A stretch of DNA of 24,128 nucleotides from Trichosphaerium sp. ATCC 40318 (Eukaryota; Discosea; Flabellinia; Trichosidae), in contig JALMLS010000024.1 of the NCBI GenBank assembly GCA_038496445.1, positions 1-24,128 of the forward strand. Direction: 5' to 3'. Under the pieces are notes generated by a model. The model worked only from the letters and a program-made list of their open reading frames with translations. It was not told the DNA's origin and searched no databases. The position numbers and the translations under genes are program-made. This document shows, piece after piece, positions 17,897 through 24,128 of this stretch; within the stretch, counting starts at the first letter, position 1, and every line of letters starts with the position of its first letter.

Positions 17897-18047
17897 AAAA
17901 GCGACTGCTGCCGCCTGTTTTTTTTTGATGGCGAAATCAAACCCCGAAAAAAATAGACTAATATTATTTAACCTACCAATAGTTTAAAAAGAACACAGTG
18001 CCGCTTCAAGGCGCAAAAATAATAACTACCTTCAAAGATACGCGATT

Positions 18048-19247
18048 ATGCTTTCCTCAGACGTTACAATCAACGACACCACCAGTGTGAGTTTATTACG
18101 ACTACCTACAGAGATAATAGCGCATATTTTACGCCAAACAACCAAATCGCGATTTGCAGCTTGCCAGACCTGCCATTTTATGGCATCTATCGTGCGTGAT
18201 GTTATTGGCTACGGAAGTATCGTCATTGAATCCTCATCGGAAGTAGAATCACTTCTACAACACAAAGGCATTCTCAAAAACACTAAGATTGTACTTGATG
18301 GTTGCTTTGATGACAATAGTATCAAAAAGCTTGCAGGTGTTCGTAGCATTACCCTTTATGAGACTTCAGTAACAGATGAAGGCATTAAAGCGCTTGCAGG
18401 AGTTCATTATATTAGCCTTATGAGTAGTTCAGTAACAGGTGAAGGCATTAAAGCGCTTGCAGGAGTACATACAATTGACCTTTATGCCTGTGAAAATGTG
18501 ACTGATGAAGGCTTTAAAGCACTTGCTGGAGTACATACTATAAACCTTGGAAGCACTTCTATTACAGATGAAGGCATTAAGGCTCTTGCCGGAGTTCACA
18601 CTATAAGTCTTATATTTACATCAGTATCAGATGAAGGTGTTAAAGCGCTTGCTGGTGTACATACTATAAATCTATCGCGCACTTGTGTTACAGACAAGGG
18701 TGTTAAAGCACTCAAAGGTGTTCATAATATTAATCTTGATAGCACAAAAGTTACAGATGAAGGTGTTAAATCACTCAAAGGTGTTCATACAATTAGTCTT
18801 TGTAACACTTCAGTGACGGATGAATCTATTAAAGTACTTGCTGGAGTTCATACTATTTACCTCAATAGCACTTCAATAACAGATGAAGGCATCAAATCGC
18901 TTAAAGGTGTTCATACCATACACCTTGGTAGCACTTCCGTGACAGACAAAGGCATTAAGGCTCTCGCTGGAGTTCATAATATCGTCCTACGTGACACTTC
19001 AGTAACAGATGAAGGCATTAAGGCTCTCGCTGGAGTTCACACTATAAATCTTATACATACTTCAGTAACAGATGAAGGTATTAAAGCGCTTGCAGGTGTT
19101 CATACCATTTACCTCAATGGCACTTTAGTGACAGATGAAGGCATTAAAGCACTGAAAGGGGCAAGTTACGTTTCAGCTGATAACACTTCTGTAACAGAAG
19201 AAGGTGCTAAAGCGCTAATTGGAACCCGTGTGACATATGACATCTGA
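18048..19247 (+). CDS. F-box protein with about 14 short leucine-rich repeats
   Basis: Single exon, 399 aa, ATG to TGA. Residues about 17-50 look like an F-box (RLPTEIIAHILRQTTKSRF, then AACQTCHFMASIVRD), the part that docks on Skp1 in SCF ubiquitin ligases. From about residue 90 to the end come about 14 LRRs of 21 residues with the pattern VTDEGIKALAGVHTIxLxxTS. DEGIKALAGVHTI is nearly constant, while the two or three residues around the last Leu change from unit to unit (SLMSS, DLYAC, NLGST, SLIFT, YLNST, HLGST). The protein would bind a target on the LRR face and send it for ubiquitination; this role is inference. It is intronless although neighbours have an intron about every 100 bp, which may mean a retrocopy, a recent acquisition, or repeat-driven loss. 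The last unit is divergent and caps the array. Confidence 0.85.
   Translation: MLSSDVTINDTTSVSLLRLPTEIIAHILRQTTKSRFAACQTCHFMASIVRDVIGYGSIVIESSSEVESLLQHKGILKNTKIVLDGCFDDNSIKKLAGVRSITLYETSVTDEGIKALAGVHYISLMSSSVTGEGIKALAGVHTIDLYACENVTDEGFKALAGVHTINLGSTSITDEGIKALAGVHTISLIFTSVSDEGVKALAGVHTINLSRTCVTDKGVKALKGVHNINLDSTKVTDEGVKSLKGVHTISLCNTSVTDESIKVLAGVHTIYLNSTSITDEGIKSLKGVHTIHLGSTSVTDKGIKALAGVHNIVLRDTSVTDEGIKALAGVHTINLIHTSVTDEGIKALAGVHTIYLNGTLVTDEGIKALKGASYVSADNTSVTEEGAKALIGTRVTYDI
18340..19210 (+). repeat. 63-bp tandem repeat coding the LRR array
   Basis: Fourteen or so units of 63 bp (one of 66 bp) with high nucleotide identity, many sharing GATGAAGGCATTAAAGC. Such identity permits unequal exchange and gene conversion with the copy at 8.24 kb. 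Confidence 0.85.
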
Positions 19248-19460
19248 CTGATAATGGCTTTCTTGAACCCATACTCCAGGCTTTCTTGTAAAATGCCATG
19301 CACAGTGTACTAAGCCATTTATAAAAGAACATAGACGCGATTGCTATCTTTATTATTAGCATTAATTTGCTGTTGGTTTAGTCATTCTTGCCTTTTCACG
19401 CGCGGGACTTGCCTGAATTAGAAAATCGGTGAATTTATTTTAGTTGTGCCACTATTTCAA

Positions 19461-20080
19461 ATGTTCGGGTTACGCTGCATCGCTAGAGTAAGAAGTATAT
19501 CACACCGGGATGAAATCAAGCGAAGACATAGTGGTGTTGTCAAGCAACAACTCAGAACAGTCCAAACTGCTTCGAGTGTATTTGGAGAACATTCTAGTGT
19601 GTATTTCGCTGGTTTAGTTAGTCTGTAACATTTTTTTGTAGGAGAGCCTTCCCTGTTTACTACAGTCATGGAAAACGCGTACAATCGTAAGTGACACTAT
19701 GAAAATACTATTCGCAGGCACTTTCTCTATTTGTTACGCTAACTTGAGAATTCCTTTGAAAACCATCGCAAACGCGTTTTAACGCGTGTAAAATACGATT
19801 ACGGGATGTAAATTTGTATCTGACTTTAAGAAATAGTTGTCGGGCTATCTTACGCTGTGACCGACGCACAGCGCCGTGAAGCGGTCGTAGAGATGAAAAA
19901 GGTTGAAGAATTGGGCCAATACACAATGAAACTTGAAAAAATCAACGTAGACCTGTGGAAGGAGCTGTATAACAAATTATCAGACAACCGTGAGTTCAAG
20001 TACTTTAGTAGTCTCACTTTCATCAAAAAAAATCTCCGCTCGAAAAAGAAACAAGGAAAAAACTTTCTTTTTTTGAATTA
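19461..20080 (+). CDS. Hypothetical gene, basic N-terminus, exons unresolved
   Basis: ATG 19461 opens MFGLRCIARVRSISHRDEIK, Arg-rich and without early acids, a possible mitochondrial presequence. Exon 1 (19461-19611) joins exon 2 (19642-19686) in phase over a 30-nt GT..AG intron. A second coding block, about 19840-20080, reads AVTDAQRREAVVEMKKVEEL then YTMKLEKINVDLWKELYNKL and stops at TAA right before the next ATG. I could not link the two blocks in phase. The 19718-19830 part has a broken frame with a leucine/tyrosine-rich piece. It may be one mitochondrial protein with a mis-sequenced base, or two things. The 3' block might also splice into the TPR gene at 20091. No family is recognised. 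Confidence 0.35.
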
Positions 20081-21967
20081 ATGTTATTAGATATACCTCT
20101 AGAACAGTACCATAAGGTATCATGGACTCCTGAAGATTTTCTTGAAGGTACGTAATTCTATTTGATTTTCAAAATAAGAAATCACGTGATTGTTTTGTTA
20201 AAGCTAAGAAACACGTTTAGAAGAATTTCCTGTGATTATGACATTCTGCGCGTAAGTTTGTTTTTTTTCTGATGTGCTATGGTTGTAGATTAAACATTAC
20301 TTTGTAGAGCTAGAGGAGAGCAATGGATGTCTTTAGGAAAGTGGGATTATGCCCTTCAAAACTTAACCCTAGCACGTGCTTTACTAAATGCGTAAGAACT
20401 TGCCTGACTTTCAACTATTTTTTTGATTAATTGTTTATAGCTTAACTTCTGTGTCTACACCACATCATATTATGCATGTTAAGACATTATTCAATGTGTA
20501 TACTACAACAATGAAGCTTGAGCAAGTCAACAAAACCAATAATCCAGAAAAGAATAACGTACACTAATAATGTTTTTGTAAGTTTCTTACACTCATTCAG
20601 AATGGCGAAGTATCAGAAATGGAATCTCTGTCTAGACGAGTATGATACAATTTAATAGCTTCTTACTGAACTTCATCCTTAGGCGTTTTTTGAAGCTTTG
20701 AAATACATTGAAGACCATTTCAAAGAGCTTTGCAATGAAGAGACTAAAACTCTCCGTGAAGAATTCAACTGTGAGTTAATAGGTAACTATTCCTTTCACT
20801 CAACTTTCTTAACTCTTTCTTTTTATAGAAACAATATTAGCTTCTGGAAACGCTTTACTATCACAGCCATACTATAGAATAGCAGAACACGCTGAGAACA
20901 TTTGGAAGCTATCAAAAGAGAATAATATGATAAACCTTTCTAAAATCAGTGTAGAGGTACTCGCTACTCTAATGATGCAATACACCTATTTAACTATTTA
21001 TTGTCAATGTAGGTTGGTAAGATGCTTTTGAGTCAAGGAAAAGTATTAGAAGCTGTACCATACCTCGAACATGCGTGTGAGAATAATGCAAATGAAACTG
21101 AAGAAAATAAGATCAAGTATGAAGCATTTGAAAGTCCTAACTATCTCTTGGGCATGTGCTATTTTAATACAAGACAGTATGATAAAGCATCTAAACAATT
21201 CTCAAAAGTAAGTGAATAGAAACGTGCCAGAGGAGTACTACCTATAATGCTTTACCTAACTTTGACTAAGGCATCTGGTTTTGAGATTGTTTGGCATCAA
21301 TCTTTGTTGATGCTTGTTTACAACTCAACACCTGATTATGTACTTGAAGAGGTTTCTAAGATTATGAAAGACGCTAAAGCTAAAGGGCTTGTTCATAATC
21401 AACTCTTTCAATGTGTTTTGGATGCAGTTGAATTATTTAAAAGCCCTCCAAAACCTAATGAAGATGCAACGGAGTTTTTGACTTCATTGAACAAAATTAT
21501 AACAAAAGTTGACAAACAGATGGATTACTTCCTTGTTCAAGTATTAAATGTACGTGTTGCTTTTTGATTCGGTAGACACTTGAATTAACTCTTTGAGAAT
21601 AGTTTTGGAGTATTACAGCTGAAGCTTTGATTGCTACAGGTCATCAAGATGCTAAAACACTTGCGCACAAACGTATGAAACAATTACTTGACTGTTTCGT
21701 TTTCTCAAAAACTCTGCGTTTGCTGACGCTTTTATAGTTCTTTGGCGCTGTGCATGGAAGTCTTTAGATATTCGACAACCATTCTTGTTGATAGAGACAA
21801 CTTGGAGTCGTTTAGTGGAACTTTATAAAGATGAAGATCCGGGTGTTGCAGAAACTGTACAATCTCATTTGAATTGGTGGAGAAATAGTGTTGAATATGA
21901 GGCTTGTGAGCTTGTTGTTAACATTGATGTTTTAAAAAAGGAGTTACCACAGCTCACGGATTTGTAA
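20081..21967 (+). CDS. TPR-like helical repeat protein, 11 exons
   Basis: Exons: 20081-20147, 20209-20251, 20308-20391, 20441-20558, 20601-20639, 20683-20782, 20829-20956, 21013-21207, 21271-21549, 21603-21693 and 21738-21967. The introns are 41-63 nt and every phase fits; 457 aa, stop TAA. TPR-like helix pairs are visible: GEQWMSLGKWDYALQNLTLA, GKMLLSQGKVLEAVPYLEHA and YLLGMCYFNTRQYDKASKQF. The C-terminal third is helical and Trp-rich. There is no signal peptide or membrane segment. Such solenoids are protein-binding scaffolds. The spacing of helices across the whole length is reminiscent of the SPO22/ZIP4/TEX11 meiotic family, but I see no diagnostic motif and treat this as a guess. The start is the first ATG of the block; an upstream exon could add residues. 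It is convergent with the DNA polymerase gene, 111 bp between stops. Confidence 0.75.
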
Positions 21968-22078
21968 AATTAGAGGAAATGAATCTATTGTATTTTTTGT
22001 ATTAAACGTGGTGCACGTGCTATTAATTTTTTATTTTCATTTATTTTTTTTGGAAGAAAATAACCATTTGTTTCTTCA

Positions 22079-24128
22079 TTAATGGACTTGTGTGCTAGCT
22101 TCCCACACTTTAATTCTTCCTTGTTCATCATAAACAGCTTCAGCTTCTTTACTCCAAGTCCTTGAGACACTAACACCACAACCGATAGGAATGGTACCTA
22201 AAACGAAAGCATGAGATGTTGTTTTCTGCTACAAAAAAAAAAAAAAAGAAACCATAACATACCAGTTAACTCTTGCATAGATTGACATACTACTTCATTG
22301 ATAAAATTAACATTGTCATTTAGTGTATCATCATCAGGTAGTTCTATTAAAATCTCATCATGTATAAACGCAACAAGACGATATCCTATTTGTGTCAAGT
22401 TCCACATTGCTAATTTTGCTCCGTCAGCAGCTAACCCTATTACAAACAGTAAGTCACTAATCCATTCAACAAAAGTAAAAAAAAACCCACCAGAAAATGG
22501 TGTGTTACATCCTTGTGTAAAACCAACTTTAGATCGGATTCTTCCTGTTAACGTTACACAATCAGAACCAAATAAGTTCTTATAGCAATCCTAAACAAAT
22601 CAATTAGTACAACGTAATCAAAGGCTAAAAATAGACACTTTTTGGTACAACACGTGCACAGAATTTAGCCACAATATAGACATCGTAGAAAGAAAAGGTA
22701 AATTTTTTACGTACCTCATTACCACCATTTTCTTTACATTCCCATATTAGTTTCTTAAGCTTTGGTATTGTACATAACTTAAGTAATCCTCGCCATACTT
22801 TAGCCACAAAGTATTGATTATACTCTCGGCCATCCTTACGTCGTCTTAGATTACCTCGTACAATGTTTCGGATGCATCCTAAGGAGTTCATGAATCATAG
22901 GACTAAAAACAAAGAGAAACCTTGCCAAATAGTAAATAAATGGCGAGTACATACCTGCAAGTGCTGGCGATCGTTTTTTCTTATCTTTCTTCCAAGCAAA
23001 CGTATTCCAGCATGTCTTCTCATCTGTGCCTAAATTTCTCGCTAGTGTAGCCATTTCGCGCTCAGCAAGGTATTTACCAAGCTCAGGGTATACTTCATTT
23101 ATCAACTTTTCTCTGAACAGTTTTGCTTCTAAACAAGGTATTAGATCGCGTTGTTGTACTTGTAGGCGTGTTCTTCAATACCTGCGAATTCCAATTCAAC
23201 GTTGTAAGCGCTCTTTGCATAATCTTGAAGACCTCTAGCACTTTCACCACTCGGAATACCAAAGTTAATTGCTTTAGCTCTTTGGCGAAGGCTTTTAAAT
23301 TTTTTTCGTAGTTCAAGATCATCTGAGTGCTTCCAAGCCATAAAATCCTTAAAATCAACACCCTCAAACATAGCAGCTGTGAATCCATGAGGATCTGTGC
23401 CCTAAAACGACTTTTTAGAGCAAGTAGAAGACCATAACTACGCACAGCTCTTATAACATCTGCAAGTACAGAAGCGCCATATCTAGCCTCGCATACCCTA
23501 TGAAAAACATTATGAGGGCATTCTAGATACCTTTTGAGGCTATTTACCTTGACAAGGTGCAAAGTTCAATAAAATTATAATCAATCGCCATCAGCACATG
23601 ACCATCACGAGCAGCAAACATTTCTCTAAAACCTCCAGCACGTGGTGTTTGTTGAATTGGTGGATTACTACAACTAGTACGTCCATTTCGTACGAGCACC
23701 TAAAAGAAAAAGGGTAAGCTAGATGAAGCACAAGACGACTCAGTCGGCTTTATTGAATTTCAACTTTTAAAAAAAGACTGTAACTAAAAAATCACGTGAA
23801 TAAAAAAAGTAAAAGGATTTCATAAACAAGCAACAGATTCATATCTGTTTTCTTTCCTTATTGGTGTTTCAATAATGTCAATCAAGAGTTAATGTATAAA
23901 AGCAGTTTCAATCTTATAGTCATACCGTGTATTTTGGGTGACAACTTGATGTTTTCAAGTGCTTTAAGAAATTCAAAAAGTGACCAGATTGCTCCATATT
24001 CATCCAATCATCAATGAACGGATGGTCATGTCTATACTCTCCCCTTTAAAAAATACATTAGCAAATAAATACTGCTCAGCTAGGCTCTTCTTGTACCATA
24101 TTTTTCGAGATGTTGAAATGTGTTTTCC
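22079..24128 (-). CDS. Family A DNA polymerase, phage/organelle type, 5' end outside window
   Basis: Ten exons on the minus strand: 24097-24128 (runs off), 23926-24038, 23548-23699, 23446-23497, 23182-23401, 22955-23128, 22715-22878, 22491-22590, 22263-22436 and 22079-22197. Phases fit throughout. Polymerase motifs appear in order: the RNGRTSCSNPPIQQTPR stretch; motif A with the metal Asp in LMAIDYNFIELCTL; motif B in RQRAKAINFGIPSGESARG (family form R-x3-K-x6-G); GFTQGCNTPFSGLAADGAKL; and motif C in VAFIHDEILIELP. All catalytic residues are present. The C-terminus ends WEASTQVH. Motif wording (ELCTL, NTPFxGLAADGAKLA, VxFxHDEI) is that of bacteriophage and some organellar PolA enzymes rather than of DNA polymerase gamma or theta. 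Replication of mitochondrial DNA is the likely role, by inference. The 226-nt intron at 23700-23925 is much longer than the others. Exonuclease and targeting parts would lie beyond the edge. Confidence 0.9.

Larger units (their letters stand above)
10316..17943. mobile_element. Short inverted-repeat DNA element, split by the LTR retrotransposon
   Basis: 10316-10344 (GGTTTGATTTCACCATTAAA...CAGG) and the reverse complement of 17914-17943 (GGTTTGATTTCGCCATCAAA...CAGG) match over about 29 bp with two substitutions and one A-run length difference. Further in, both ends share TCGCTTTT (10357-10364; 17897-17904 inverted). The retrotransposon sits exactly at this AAAA. Without it the element would be about 282 bp. 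No transposase is present. No clear target duplication was found, so family and exact ends are open. Confidence 0.65.

Noticed and set aside
18340-19210. CRISPR-like regular repeats
   Set aside because: The 63-bp periodicity is coding LRR with codon-level variation and no spacers.
19708-19926. Minus-strand frame of 72 codons
   Set aside because: No ATG, no motif, and it runs against well-formed coding on the plus strand.

Overview
The window is nuclear DNA of a unicellular or otherwise compact eukaryote. Host genes are packed tightly and split by many very short introns (about 28-86 nt, GT..AG, donors often GTAC). Where I could assemble exons, reading frame and splice phase agree across almost all junctions. 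TAA, TAG and TGA all end genes here, so the code looks standard. I cannot name the taxon. A fungal/SOX-like HMG-box protein, MEMO1, a mitochondrial GGQ hydrolase and a phage/organelle-type family A DNA polymerase are recognisable, but they do not fix the lineage.

Layout: 1-2519 holds two minus-strand genes for secreted proteins, one running off the left edge and one mucin-like with a (Pro-Thr-Thr-Leu-Pro)n stalk and a GPI-type C-terminus. 2734-4653 holds two minus-strand genes of unknown function; the larger has an apparent one-base frameshift in a T run. At 4697-5483 a seven-exon ICT1/MRPL58-like gene is divergent from it, only 43 bp away. 5789-6803 is a minus-strand HMG-box gene, and 58 bp away 6862-8163 is a plus-strand eight-exon MEMO1 gene. 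8240-8859 is the remnant of an F-box/LRR-type gene broken by a 234-bp inverted-repeat element (MITE). 8992-9857 is a four-exon minus-strand gene for an unknown Lys-rich helical protein with a hydrophobic segment.

10316-17943 is a nested insertion. A short inverted-repeat element (about 282 bp when whole) carries a 7.3-kb Ty3/gypsy-type LTR retrotransposon on the minus strand. Its two 147-bp LTRs are identical, with an AAAA target duplication, a polypurine tract and a candidate primer site. Gag, protease, RT, RNase H and integrase lie in one 2,202-codon frame, interrupted only by two TGA codons, one inside protease and one inside integrase. Both would be CGA (Arg) before a C-to-T change.

18048-19247 is an intact, intronless F-box/LRR gene with about 14 near-identical 21-residue repeats, the evident relative of the broken copy at 8.2 kb. 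19461-20080 is a poorly resolved gene with a basic, possibly mitochondrial N-terminus. 20081-21967 is an 11-exon TPR-like gene. 22079 to the right edge is the 3' part of a family A DNA polymerase gene on the minus strand (10 exons in the window), convergent with the TPR gene.

No tRNA, rRNA, CRISPR or bacterial operon structure was seen. The most unusual features are the LRR array with constant scaffold and variable face, the MITE-broken paralogue, the nested retroelement with two TGA codons, and the phage-like polymerase in a host-style multi-intron gene.
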